A stretch of DNA of 64,000 nt from QQUJ01 sp050287605 (lineage in GTDB: Bacteria > Pseudomonadota > Gammaproteobacteria > QQUJ01), in assembly GCA_050287605.1 (NCBI GenBank), contig JBNKCG010000065.1:1-64000 (forward strand), read 5' to 3'. Of the stretch, positions 24,894 through 33,077 are shown piece after piece; the stretch's first letter is position 1, and every line of letters begins with the position of its first letter. Below the pieces are notes generated by a model, which saw only the letters and a program-made list of their open reading frames with translations, was not told the origin of the DNA and did not search any database. The position numbers and the translations under genes are program-made.

Positions 24894-25988
24894 TTACAAA
24901 GCGTTACAAGCAATCGCCAGAGCGTCGAGAAAACGCCGGTTCTCTTCCGGGGTTCCCACGGTGACGCGCAGGCAGTCGCTCAGCTGAGCACTGGCCGCGT
25001 GCAAATTCTTGATCAACACCCCCTGCTCCCGGAGCGAGGCGAAGACCCGCCCGGCTTGGCCCGACGCGACGCGAAACAGCAGAAAGTTGGCGCGGCTGGG
25101 GTAGACGGCGATACCCGCCATACCTTGCAACGCGGTGAACAGGCGCTCGCGCTCGCGGCATATGGCCTCGCTCTGCGCGTCGAACACCTCCCGGTGCTGC
25201 AGCGCAAAGCGGGCGCTGACCTGGGTCAAGACGTTGATATTGTAGGGCAGGCGCACCTTGTCGAATTCGCTCAACCACTCCGTCGCTCCCACCAGCAGCC
25301 CGAGGCGAAGGCCCGCCAATCCCATCTTGGAGACGGTGCGCATCACCACCAGGTTGGGGTACTCGGCCACCGCTGCCAGTAGCGACGCCCCGGCAAAGGG
25401 TGCATAGGCCTCATCCACCACCACCAGCCCCGGGCAGGCCTCGATGAGCCGGCGGAGTTCGCTCTCCGGCCACAGGTTGCCGGTGGGGTTGTTGGGATAG
25501 GCGAGAAACAGCACAGCGGGTTGGTGCTTTTCTATGGCCGCCAGCATGGCCGGCATATCAAGGGCAAAATCGTCGCCCCGCAGCGGTACGCCCACATAGT
25601 CCATACCGGTGAACAGCCCGATCATGCGGTACATCACGAAGCTGGGCTCCGGCGCCAGAACGGTGCGCCCCTCACCCGCCACCGCCAGGGCAATCATCTG
25701 GATCAGCTCGTCGGAGCCGTTGCCGAGCAGGATATCGGCGTCAGCCGGGATGGGCATCGCTTCGCGCAGGGCCGCTTTGACCTCCACGGCAGCGGAATCG
25801 GGGTAGCGGTTGACCGGCGTATCGCGCAGCACGGCCAGCCACGCCTCCACCATCTCCGGCGGCCAACGATAGGGGTTCTCCATGGCGTCCAGCTTGATCA
25901 GATCCCCGGGGTCCGGCACGTGATACGCCGCCAAGGCGCGGATTTCGGAGCGGACCCAGCGCTCGACAAAATCACCCGTCCGGCTCAT
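24894..25988 (-). CDS. hisC: histidinol-phosphate aminotransferase HisC
   Basis: A 364-residue class I/II PLP aminotransferase that makes histidinol phosphate from imidazole acetol phosphate and glutamate. Motifs are Asp-Ala-Met-Glu-Asn-Pro-Tyr near residue 34, Tyr-Pro-Asn-Asn-Pro-Thr-Gly at 164-170, Asp-Glu-Ala-Tyr at 192-195 and the cofactor Lys221 in Val-Ser-Lys-Met-Gly-Leu-Ala-Gly-Leu-Arg. The ATG overlaps the hisD stop by 1 bp (TAATG), so the two are translationally coupled. It is the third gene of the hisG-hisD-hisC group; the pst promoter follows. Confidence 0.96.
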   Translation of the reverse strand: MSRTGDFVERWVRSEIRALAAYHVPDPGDLIKLDAMENPYRWPPEMVEAWLAVLRDTPVNRYPDSAAVEVKAALREAMPIPADADILLGNGSDELIQMIALAVAGEGRTVLAPEPSFVMYRMIGLFTGMDYVGVPLRGDDFALDMPAMLAAIEKHQPAVLFLAYPNNPTGNLWPESELRRLIEACPGLVVVDEAYAPFAGASLLAAVAEYPNLVVMRTVSKMGLAGLRLGLLVGATEWLSEFDKVRLPYNINVLTQVSARFALQHREVFDAQSEAICRERERLFTALQGMAGIAVYPSRANFLLFRVASGQAGRVFASLREQGVLIKNLHAASAQLSDCLRVTVGTPEENRRFLDALAIACNAL

Positions 25989-27292
25989 TACGGCGCTTTC
26001 ACCCGGAATTCAGCCGAACGGGCGTGAGCCGTCAACCCTTCGCCACGCGCCAGTTCGGCAGCGACGACGCCTAGCGCGCGCGCGCCCTGTGCAGAGCAGT
26101 GAATGATGCTGGAGCGCTTCTGGAAATCATAGACCCCCAGCGGCGACGAAAAACGCGCCGTACGCGAGGTGGGCAGCACGTGGTTGGGGCCGGCGCAGTA
26201 GTCGCCCACCGCCTCGGCAGTATAGCGGCCCATAAAGATGGCGCCGGCGTGGCGGATCTTCTGCGCCAGCGCCTGCGGGTCGGCCACCGAGAGCTCCAGG
26301 TGTTCGGGGGCAATGGTGTTGGCCACCTCGGCGGCCTCGTCGAGGTCGCGCACCGCGATCAACGCCCCACGCCCGCCCAGCGAGCTGCCGATGATGGCCG
26401 CGCGCTCCATCTGCGGCGCGAGCCGCGCAACGCTCGCGGCCACGCGCTCCAGGAAACCCGTATCGGGGCTAATCAGAATCGCCTGGGCATCCTCGTCGTG
26501 CTCGGCCTGGGAGAAGAGATCCATGGCGATCCAGTCGGGATCGGTCCGGCCGTCGCACACCACCAGGATCTCCGACGGACCGGCGATCATGTCGATGCCC
26601 ACGGCACCGAACACCATGCGCTTGGCGGTCGCCACGTAGATGTTGCCGGGGCCGACGATCTTGTCCACCTGGGGCACGGTCTCGGTGCCGTAGGCGAGCG
26701 CCGCCACCGCCTGGGCGCCGCCGATGGCGAACACCCGATCCACCCCGCTGATGGCCGCTGCAGCCAGCACCAGTTCGTTGAGCTCGCCGTCGGGCGTGGG
26801 CACCACCATGACCAGCTCCGGCACCCCGGCCACCTTGGCGGGGATGGCGTTCATCAGCACCGACGAGGGGTAGGCCGCTTTGCCGCCGGGCACGTAGAGC
26901 CCGACGCGGTCCAGGGGGGTCACCTGCTGGCCCAGCACCGTGCCGTCGGCCTCGGTGTAGGACCAGCTCGCCAGCTTCTGGTGTTCGGCGTAGGCGCGCA
27001 GCCGGGCGGCGGAGAACTCCAGCGCCTCGCGCTGCACGGCCGGCAGCGTGGCGCGCGCCTGCTCCAGGCGCGAGCGAGGGATCTCCAACTCGCTCATGGC
27101 ACCCGCCTGCATGCGGTCGAAGCGGTTGGTGAACTCCAGCACGGCGGCATCGCCGCGCGCGCGCACGGCGGCGACGATTTCCTGCACGGCAGTGTTGACC
27201 GCGGTGTCGGAAACGCTCTCCCAGGCGAGCAGCTCAGCGAGCCGTTCACGGAAGTCGGATTGGGTACTGGTGAGTCGTCGCATCTCGATCAT
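25988..27292 (-). CDS. hisD: histidinol dehydrogenase HisD
   Basis: A 434-residue zinc-dependent NAD enzyme that oxidises histidinol to histidine in two steps. Hallmarks present are Pro-Gly-Gly-Lys-Ala-Ala-Tyr-Pro-Ser-Ser, Gly-Gly-Ala-Gln-Ala-Val-Ala-Ala-Leu-Ala-Tyr-Gly-Thr, Val-Gly-Pro-Gly-Asn, Gly-Pro-Ser-Glu and Ala-Glu-His-Asp-Glu, and the Ala-Pro-Glu-His-Leu-Glu active-site region. Length agrees with E. coli HisD (434). It lies 27 bp after hisG and overlaps hisC. Confidence 0.97.
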   Translation of the reverse strand: MIEMRRLTSTQSDFRERLAELLAWESVSDTAVNTAVQEIVAAVRARGDAAVLEFTNRFDRMQAGAMSELEIPRSRLEQARATLPAVQREALEFSAARLRAYAEHQKLASWSYTEADGTVLGQQVTPLDRVGLYVPGGKAAYPSSVLMNAIPAKVAGVPELVMVVPTPDGELNELVLAAAAISGVDRVFAIGGAQAVAALAYGTETVPQVDKIVGPGNIYVATAKRMVFGAVGIDMIAGPSEILVVCDGRTDPDWIAMDLFSQAEHDEDAQAILISPDTGFLERVAASVARLAPQMERAAIIGSSLGGRGALIAVRDLDEAAEVANTIAPEHLELSVADPQALAQKIRHAGAIFMGRYTAEAVGDYCAGPNHVLPTSRTARFSSPLGVYDFQKRSSIIHCSAQGARALGVVAAELARGEGLTAHARSAEFRVKAP

Positions 27293-27319
27293 GGGCCGTT
27301 TCCCGCTCTGCGCGGCCCG

Positions 27320-27961
27320 CTACCGGGTCGCGACCGCGCGCTCCAGGGCATCGATCATCCCCTGCACCGCGGCGTGTTTCATCTTCATCGACGCCTTGTT
27401 GACCACCAGCCGCGAACTGATGTCGGCGATGTGCGCCAACGGTGCCAACCCGTTGGCCTTGAGGGTGTTGCCGGTATCCACCAGATCGACGATACGGTGG
27501 GCGAGATTCACCAGCGGTGCCAACTCCATGGAGCCGTAAAGCTTGATGATCTCCACCTGCCGGCCCTGGCGCGCGAAGTAACGGCGCGTGGTGTTGGGGT
27601 ACTTGGTGGCCACCCGCATGCGCTCGGCGGGTTCCGCCTCGTCGGGCCGTCCCGCCACCATCAGCCGGCAGGCGGCGATTTTCAGATCGAGCGGCTCATA
27701 GAGCCCGTCGCCGCCGTGCTCTAGCAGCACGTCCTTGCCGGCAACCCCCAAGTCGGCCGCACCGTACTCCACGTAGGTGGGTACGTCCGAGGCGCGGATA
27801 ATCACCAGCCGCACGTCGGGACGGCTGGTCTCCAGGATCAGCTTGCGACTGGTCTCCGGGTCCTCCGCGGGGACGATGCCGGCGGCCGCCAGCAGCGGCA
27901 GCGCATCCTTGAAGATGCGCCCCTTGGAGACGGCAATGGTCAGGGTGTCGTGCTGGTTCAC
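27320..27961 (-). CDS. hisG: ATP phosphoribosyltransferase catalytic subunit HisG (short form)
   Basis: A 213-residue protein catalysing the first step of histidine synthesis (ATP plus PRPP). It begins at GTG 27961, giving Thr-Ile-Ala-Val-Ser-Lys-Gly-Arg near residue 11, with the phosphoribosyl-binding region Asp-Leu-Val-Asp-Thr-Gly-Asn-Thr-Leu near residue 160. At this length it lacks the C-terminal regulatory domain of long HisG, so it must work with HisZ, which is not in this window. It starts 16 bp after murA on the same strand. The open frame farther upstream belongs to the murA overlap. Confidence 0.95.
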   Translation of the reverse strand: MNQHDTLTIAVSKGRIFKDALPLLAAAGIVPAEDPETSRKLILETSRPDVRLVIIRASDVPTYVEYGAADLGVAGKDVLLEHGGDGLYEPLDLKIAACRLMVAGRPDEAEPAERMRVATKYPNTTRRYFARQGRQVEIIKLYGSMELAPLVNLAHRIVDLVDTGNTLKANGLAPLAHIADISSRLVVNKASMKMKHAAVQGMIDALERAVATR

Positions 27962-27977
27962 GCGGTAGCTGCCTGGA

Positions 27978-29237
27978 TCAGGAGGGAACGCGGCGGATCT
28001 TGGCGCCCAGTTGGGCCAGTTTCTCCTCGATGTTGTCGTAGCCGCGATCGATGTGATAGATGCGCTCGACCCGGGTCTCGCCCCTCGCCACCAGGCCCGC
28101 AAGCACCAGACTGGCCGAGGCGCGCAGATCGGTGGCCATCACCGGCGCGCCCTTGAGCTTCTTCACGCCGGTACAGATCGCCGTGTTGCCCTTGAGCTCA
28201 ATCCTGGCGCCCATGCGGTCGAGTTCGGGAACGTGCATGAAGCGGTTCTCGAACACCGTCTCGGTGATGGTACCCACCCCCTTGGCCACCGCATTGAGGG
28301 CGGTGAACTGGGCCTGCATGTCGGTGGGAAAGGCCGGGTACGGCGCGGTGCGCACCTCCACCGCCTGCGGACGGCGCCCTTCCATATCGAGTTCGATCCA
28401 GTTGTCGCCTGTGTCGACGCGGGCGCCGGCTTCGCGCAGTTTCACCAGTACCGCATCCAGCAGGTCCGGCTGGGTATCCTTGACCTTGACGTGGCCGCTG
28501 GTCATGGCCGCCGCCACCAGGAAGGTGCCGGTCTCGATGCGATCCGGAAGAATGTTGTAGCGCCCGCCGTTCAGGGTGGTAACCCCTTCAACGGTAATGG
28601 TATCGGTACCGTGGCCGGAGATCTTCGCGCCCAGCGAATTGAGGCAGTTGGCCAGGTCGACCACTTCGGGCTCACGTGCGGCGTTTTCGATCACCGTCAC
28701 CCCGTCGGCCAGCGTCGCCGCCATCATCAGGTTCTCGGTGCCGGTCACGGTCACCAGATCCATGAAGATACGGGCGCCGTGCAGACGCTTGGAGCGGGCG
28801 CGGATGTAACCGCCCTCCACCACGATGTCGGCCCCCATCGCCTCCAGACCTTTGATGTGCAGATTGACCGGGCGCGAGCCGATGGCGCAACCGCCCGGCA
28901 GCGACACGTCGGCCTCGCCGAAGCGCGCCAGCAGCGGTCCGAGCACCAGGATGGAGGCGCGCATGGTCTTCACCAGCTCGTAGGGGGCAACGAAGTTGTT
29001 GATGGTGCGTGGGTCCACTTCCACGTTCATACGCTCGTCCACCGTCAGCTCCACCCCCATGCCGCCCAGCAGCTCCATGGTGGTGGTGATGTCGTGCAGG
29101 TGGGGAATGTTACCGATGGCCACCATGCCGTCCGCCAGCAGCGTCGAGATGATGATGGGCAGCGCGGCGTTCTTCGCACCGGACATGCGAACTTCGCCGG
29201 ACAGTGGCACACCACCTTCGATTAAAAGTCGATCCAT
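27978..29237 (-). CDS. murA: UDP-N-acetylglucosamine 1-carboxyvinyltransferase MurA
   Basis: A 419-residue enzyme of EPSP-synthase fold that starts peptidoglycan precursor synthesis by adding enolpyruvate to UDP-GlcNAc. Lys22 in Ser-Gly-Ala-Lys-Asn-Ala and Cys117 in Pro-Gly-Gly-Cys-Ala-Ile-Gly-Ser-Arg (the phosphoenolpyruvate and fosfomycin-reactive cysteine) are present, as is Arg-Ala-Ser-Ala-Ser-Leu-Val-Leu-Ala-Gly near the end. Length equals that of E. coli MurA. It lies between ibaG (55 bp) and hisG in the mla-ibaG-murA-his order common in proteobacteria. Confidence 0.98.
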   Translation of the reverse strand: MDRLLIEGGVPLSGEVRMSGAKNAALPIIISTLLADGMVAIGNIPHLHDITTTMELLGGMGVELTVDERMNVEVDPRTINNFVAPYELVKTMRASILVLGPLLARFGEADVSLPGGCAIGSRPVNLHIKGLEAMGADIVVEGGYIRARSKRLHGARIFMDLVTVTGTENLMMAATLADGVTVIENAAREPEVVDLANCLNSLGAKISGHGTDTITVEGVTTLNGGRYNILPDRIETGTFLVAAAMTSGHVKVKDTQPDLLDAVLVKLREAGARVDTGDNWIELDMEGRRPQAVEVRTAPYPAFPTDMQAQFTALNAVAKGVGTITETVFENRFMHVPELDRMGARIELKGNTAICTGVKKLKGAPVMATDLRASASLVLAGLVARGETRVERIYHIDRGYDNIEEKLAQLGAKIRRVPS

Positions 29238-29292
29238 GGTTAGTTGTGAACGATGGGGCTCAAGGGCGGTCGGCCGGGGCGTAGGTTGCGCC

Positions 29293-29544
29293 TCAGGCCT
29301 CGGGACGGCCGGCGGCTTCCCACTCCTCTGGTGTCAGGGTCTGCATGGAAAGGGCGTGGATCTCGGCGCGCATCTTGTCGCCCAGGGTCGCGTAGACCTG
29401 ACGATGCTGCTGCACCGGTCCCTGCCCGGCGAACGAATCGGAGACGACAACGGCCTTGAAATAGGTGCCGTCACCGCTGACCGAAATGTGCGTGGCCTGG
29501 GGTAGGCCGGCACGGATCATTGCCTGAATATCTTCAGCCTGCAT
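29293..29544 (-). CDS. ibaG: BolA-family protein IbaG (YrbA)
   Basis: An 83-residue BolA-like protein starting at ATG 29544. It has the short helical N-terminus, the Val-Ser-Gly-Asp-Gly-Thr-Tyr-Phe loop, and the conserved Arg-His-region helix with Leu-Gly-Asp-Lys-Met-Arg-Ala-Glu-Ile-His-Ala-Leu-Ser. BolA-type proteins bind [2Fe-2S] clusters together with monothiol glutaredoxins and affect acid and envelope stress. The position between mlaB and murA is that of E. coli ibaG. Upstream in-frame residues overlap mlaB and are not conserved. Confidence 0.93.
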   Translation of the reverse strand: MQAEDIQAMIRAGLPQATHISVSGDGTYFKAVVVSDSFAGQGPVQQHRQVYATLGDKMRAEIHALSMQTLTPEEWEAAGRPEA

Positions 29545-29632
29545 GGTGGCGTGGGGTTCCTGCCCGTAGCGGGGAAAGGCGCTAATGATACGGGAAACGC
29601 CGGACGGCGTCAGGTCGGACTGTCGCAGGATT

Positions 29633-29956
29633 TCAGCCGGTCGCGGTATCGGCGTCATCGAACAGCGGGTACACATGGCTGACGCGGGCCATGGCCTCCA
29701 TCTGCCCGGGGATGTTCGCAAAGCGCAGGGGGACGCCGTGCTGGCGTGCCTGGCGCAGCCACTCAACCAGCAGTGCCAAACCGGCGCTGTCGCTGCGCAG
29801 CACCCCGCCGAGATCGAGCACGTTGTCGCCCCCGGCCGCCAACAGGGGTGCCAACTGCGACTGCAGATGGGGCACGTTGGCGAAACTGAGCGCGCCGCTC
29901 AGGCGCAGGACGCCATCCGTGCCGCGCTCCAGGCGCGCCTCACTTGGCCGCTGCAT
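29633..29956 (-). CDS. mlaB: lipid asymmetry transporter STAS component MlaB
   Basis: A 107-residue single STAS-domain protein. The motif Ser-Asp-Ser-Ala-Gly-Leu-Ala-Leu-Leu near residues 55-63 marks the STAS loop. In the Mla complex MlaB binds the ATPase MlaF on the cytoplasmic side and is needed for assembly and activity. The ATG at 29956 overlaps the 3' end of mlaC by 17 bp, consistent with coupled translation as last gene of mlaFEDCB. Confidence 0.92.
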   Translation of the reverse strand: MQRPSEARLERGTDGVLRLSGALSFANVPHLQSQLAPLLAAGGDNVLDLGGVLRSDSAGLALLVEWLRQARQHGVPLRFANIPGQMEAMARVSHVYPLFDDADTATG

Positions 29957-30569
29957 TGCCGCTCTTGTTCCGCGTCGCCAGCGTGGCGATCAGGTTGTCG
30001 ATACCACCGGTGCTGATCTCGTTGGCGAACGACGTGCGGTAGTTGGCCACCAGGCTGATGTTGTCGATGGCGACGTCGTAGACCTTCCACTCGCCATCCT
30101 TGAGATGCATGCGATAGTCGATAGGGATGGGGAAGCCACCCGGCTGTTCCACTTTGGCGCGCACCTTGACCTGGGTATCACCCTCTTTCATGCGCAGTGG
30201 CTCCATGGTGACCTTCTGCCCCTTGTATTCGGCGAGTGCAGTGGCGTAGGTGTGCACCAGCAGCGTGGTGAACTCATCCTCGAAGCGCGCGCGCTGTTCG
30301 GGCGTGGCCTTGCGCCAGTTCTTCGCCAGCACCCAGCGCGAGATACGCTCGAAATCGAAATGCGGCAGTGCGATCTTCTCGACGATCTGATAGATCTTCT
30401 GCGGGTCTTTCTGGATGGCGTCGCGCTCGGTCTGTATCGCCTCCAGCAACTGGTCGGTCGTCGTCTGCACCACTTCCTGCGGCCCCATGGTGGCCTGAGC
30501 CACGCCCAGCCAGCCGGCCAGCGTCATCAGCACGACCACCGCCACCGCCCGATAGCCTTTTGCACTCAT
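29940..30569 (-). CDS. mlaC: periplasmic phospholipid shuttle MlaC
   Basis: A 209-residue Tol-Tol-Ttg2D family protein with a signal peptide (about 1-26, ending Ala-Gln-Ala). The mature part follows the family: Val-Val-Gln-Thr-Thr-Thr-Asp near the start, His-Phe-Asp-Phe-Glu-Arg-Ile-Ser-Arg-Trp-Val-Leu-Ala-Lys-Asn-Trp in the middle, and Ile-Asp-Tyr-Arg-Met near residue 150. MlaC carries phospholipids between MlaA at the outer membrane and the MlaFEDB complex. The 120 bp between mlaD and mlaC is the longest gap in the operon. Confidence 0.95.
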   Translation of the reverse strand: MSAKGYRAVAVVVLMTLAGWLGVAQATMGPQEVVQTTTDQLLEAIQTERDAIQKDPQKIYQIVEKIALPHFDFERISRWVLAKNWRKATPEQRARFEDEFTTLLVHTYATALAEYKGQKVTMEPLRMKEGDTQVKVRAKVEQPGGFPIPIDYRMHLKDGEWKVYDVAIDNISLVANYRTSFANEISTGGIDNLIATLATRNKSGNAAAK

Positions 30570-30689
30570 GAAGGTTCCCCTAGTCGATCAATCCGTGTGA
30601 CGTTTGTGGTTTCCACGCCTGGCACAGCGCGCTGCGCCAGGGCCATGCGAATTAAGATGCCAAAACGGCGCTGCGAGTTCCGCGCCCTC

Positions 30690-31163
30690 CTATTTGGCAG
30701 GTCCTTCGGCGGCCTTGCTGAACAGGAACTGACCAATGATCTTTTCCAGCACCAGTGCCGACTGGGTAAGTTGGATACGGTCGCCCTCTTTGAGATAGGT
30801 CTCGTCGGCACCCGGTTCCAGACCGATGTACTGTTCGCCCAGCAACCCGGCTGTCAGAATGCTGGCGCTGGTATCGGTGGGCAGTTTGTCGTACTGCGGC
30901 GCGATGTTGAGCGTCACCTGCGCCTGGTAGCTCTCGTCGTCGTAGCTGATGCCCGAGACCCGGCCTATCGTCACCCCGGACACCGTTACCGGCGAGCGCA
31001 CCTTGAGCCCGCCGATGTTGTCGAAACGCGCCGTCAGCGTGTAACCGCCGGCGTCGGTGAAGCTGCTCAGATTGCTCACCTTCATCGCCAGCATGAACAA
31101 CGCCGCCAACCCTGCGGCGACGAACAATCCCACCCAGATTTCCACGGTTCGTGACTGAAACAT
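30690..31163 (-). CDS. mlaD: MCE-domain protein MlaD
   Basis: A 157-residue inner-membrane-anchored protein. There is a single membrane helix near the N-terminus (about 8-28) and an MCE domain (about 40-120) with Val-Arg-Ser-Pro-Val-Thr-Val-Ser-Gly-Val-Thr-Ile-Gly-Arg-Val. The domain ends in Leu-Leu-Gly-Glu-Gln-Tyr-Ile-Gly-Leu-Glu-Pro-Gly. MlaD hexamers form the periplasmic ring through which lipids pass to MlaC. It lies 52 bp after mlaE. Confidence 0.96.
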   Translation of the reverse strand: MFQSRTVEIWVGLFVAAGLAALFMLAMKVSNLSSFTDAGGYTLTARFDNIGGLKVRSPVTVSGVTIGRVSGISYDDESYQAQVTLNIAPQYDKLPTDTSASILTAGLLGEQYIGLEPGADETYLKEGDRIQLTQSALVLEKIIGQFLFSKAAEGPAK

Positions 31164-31215
31164 GATTAACCTGCCTGTCGTATCGAAGGTCGCATAGGCG
31201 TCCCGCCAAAAGAAA

Positions 31216-31998
31216 TTACACGTTGGTAAACATCAGCGCGGTAAGCAGGAAGTCCAACCCCAGCACCGCCAACGCCGTGTGGACGACGGTACGGGTGGTG
31301 GCACGGCTGACCCCCTCGGAGGTGGGCACCGCATCGTAACCCTCGAACACCGCAATCCAGGTCGCCACCACGCCGAACACCAGGCTCTTGATGACACCGT
31401 TGAAAACATCCTCGTGCAGATCCACCTTGGCTTGCATCTGCGACCAGAAGGCACCGTCATCCACCCCCAGCAGACCGACGCCCACGAAGTAGCCGCCCAC
31501 CACGCCCACTGCGCTGAAAATGGCCGCCAGCAGCGGCATGGAGATCACCCCCGCCAGGAAGCGTGGCGCAATCACCCGCTGCAGCGGATCCACCGCCATC
31601 ATCTCCATCCCCGACAACTGCTCGGTGGCCTTCATCAGCCCGATCTCGGCAGTGAGCGCCGAGCCCGCCCGCCCGGCGTAGAGCAGCGCCGCTACCACCG
31701 GCCCCAGCTCACGCACCAGCGACAGCGCGACCACTACGCCCAGCGACTCTTCGGCGCCGAAATCCACCAGCGTGTTGTAGCCCTGCAACCCCAGCACCAT
31801 GCCGACGAACAGCCCCGACACCACGATGATCACCAGCGACAACACACCCACCGAGTAGATCTGCCGGACCACCAGACCGAACCGCAGCAGCAATCCCGGC
31901 ACCGTCGCCAGGGTGGAGAACAGGAACAGGTGACCGCGCCCCAGGCGTTCGAACACGTTGAGCGCCGTGCGCCCGAGACGCTGCAGGATGCCGGTCAT
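31216..31998 (-). CDS. mlaE: lipid asymmetry ABC permease MlaE
   Basis: A 260-residue polytopic permease of the MlaE (DUF140) family, with the signature Ser-Leu-Val-Arg-Glu-Leu-Gly-Pro-Val-Val-Ala-Ala-Leu-Leu-Tyr-Ala-Gly-Arg-Ala-Gly near the middle and several hydrophobic helices. It forms the membrane part of the Mla transporter with MlaF and MlaD. The start overlaps the end of mlaF by 4 bp. Confidence 0.97.
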   Translation of the reverse strand: MTGILQRLGRTALNVFERLGRGHLFLFSTLATVPGLLLRFGLVVRQIYSVGVLSLVIIVVSGLFVGMVLGLQGYNTLVDFGAEESLGVVVALSLVRELGPVVAALLYAGRAGSALTAEIGLMKATEQLSGMEMMAVDPLQRVIAPRFLAGVISMPLLAAIFSAVGVVGGYFVGVGLLGVDDGAFWSQMQAKVDLHEDVFNGVIKSLVFGVVATWIAVFEGYDAVPTSEGVSRATTRTVVHTALAVLGLDFLLTALMFTNV

Positions 31999-32810
31999 AC
32001 CTCACCCCCGCCGAGCAGGTCCGCGGCAAAAGGCGGCGCCGGATAGTGAAACGGTACCGGACCGTCGGGCAGCCCTTCCAGAAACTGGCGCGCCCACTCC
32101 GAATGGGTGTCGCGCAGCGCCGCCGGGGTGCCATGCTCGATCACCTTGCCACCGGCCACCACGTAGATGTAGTCGGCGATGGAGGCGGTCTCCGCCACGT
32201 CGTGGGAGACGATGATGGAGGTGAGCTCCAGCGCGTCGTTGAGGGTGCGGATCAGCTTCACCAGCACGCCCATGGAGATGGGATCCTGGCCGGTAAAGGG
32301 CTCGTCGTAGAGGATCATCATCGGGTCCAGCGCGATGGCACGCGCCATGGCCACGCGCCGCGCCATGCCACCCGACAGTTCGCTGGGCATGAGGTCGCGC
32401 GCGCCGCGCAGCCCGACCGCCTCCAGCTTCATCAGCACCAGATCGCGGATCATGCGCTCCGGCAGCCGCGTGTGTTCGCGCAGCGGAAAAGCGACGTTGT
32501 CAAAGACGTTGAGATCGGTGAGCAGCGCACCGCTCTGAAACAGCATGCCCATGCGCTTGCGCAACGTATAGAGTTCGCCCCGCGACAGCCGCGCCACCTC
32601 CTGACCGTCGACGCGCACCGTCCCCGCCTGCGGCCGCAGTTGGCCGCCGATCAGACGCAGCAGCGTCGTCTTACCGGTGCCGCTGGGCCCCATGATGGCG
32701 GTCACTTTGCCGCGCTGGATGTCGAGGTCGACGCCGTCGAAGATGGGACGCGCGCCGCGCAGAAAACGCAGTCCGCGGATTTCGACGAGCGTGTCGGAGG
32801 GGGCTGGCAT
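31995..32810 (-). CDS. mlaF: lipid asymmetry ABC ATPase MlaF
   Basis: A 271-residue ABC ATPase. Walker A Gly-Pro-Ser-Gly-Thr-Gly-Lys-Thr-Thr is at 41-49, the signature Glu-Leu-Ser-Gly-Gly-Met at 145-150, and Walker B Leu-Tyr-Asp-Glu-Pro-Phe-Thr-Gly-Gln-Asp-Pro follows. These match the Ttg2A/MlaF subgroup. It energises phospholipid transport by MlaEDB. I chose ATG 32810 because the family begins just before Leu-Val-Glu-Ile-Arg-Gly-Leu; earlier in-frame codons encode unconserved residues. It is the first gene of mlaFEDCB, divergent from yrbG. Confidence 0.95.
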   Translation of the reverse strand: MPAPSDTLVEIRGLRFLRGARPIFDGVDLDIQRGKVTAIMGPSGTGKTTLLRLIGGQLRPQAGTVRVDGQEVARLSRGELYTLRKRMGMLFQSGALLTDLNVFDNVAFPLREHTRLPERMIRDLVLMKLEAVGLRGARDLMPSELSGGMARRVAMARAIALDPMMILYDEPFTGQDPISMGVLVKLIRTLNDALELTSIIVSHDVAETASIADYIYVVAGGKVIEHGTPAALRDTHSEWARQFLEGLPDGPVPFHYPAPPFAADLLGGGEV

Positions 32811-32887
32811 TGCCTGGAGAATCCGGATTCCCGTAACAGGTTCTTGTTGGTTGCACGGCGCGGCCGCGCCGCGACGATCAGGGCGCA

Positions 32888-32916
32888 AGTGTCGATGCTC
32901 TATCGATGCAAGTCAA
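32888..32916 (-). promoter_or_regulatory. possible promoter for the mla operon
   Basis: On the minus strand TTGACT (32911-32916) and GACACT (32888-32893) are separated by 17 bp, about 75 bp upstream of the mlaF start. The -35 matches 5 of 6 consensus bases but the -10 only 3, so the call is tentative. The surrounding 267 bp between the divergent mlaF and yrbG genes holds no other feature that I can support. Confidence 0.3.
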
Positions 32917-33077
32917 CTTCGCTCCCGTTGCGGCTCCGATACGCACGCCCACCCGTGCCGCGTCGCATAACGTCGTGTCATAATAGCCGCGCGCCGTCGG
33001 GCCGCCGCGAACCGCAGCACACTCCCGAGCGGCAGTTGGCTGCCCGTTTCGCTCCCGCAACGCGTACACAACCCTAA

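Noticed and set aside
32891..32909. Direct repeat TCGATGC twice near the mla promoter
   Set aside because: Two 7-bp copies four bases apart are not enough to claim a binding site.
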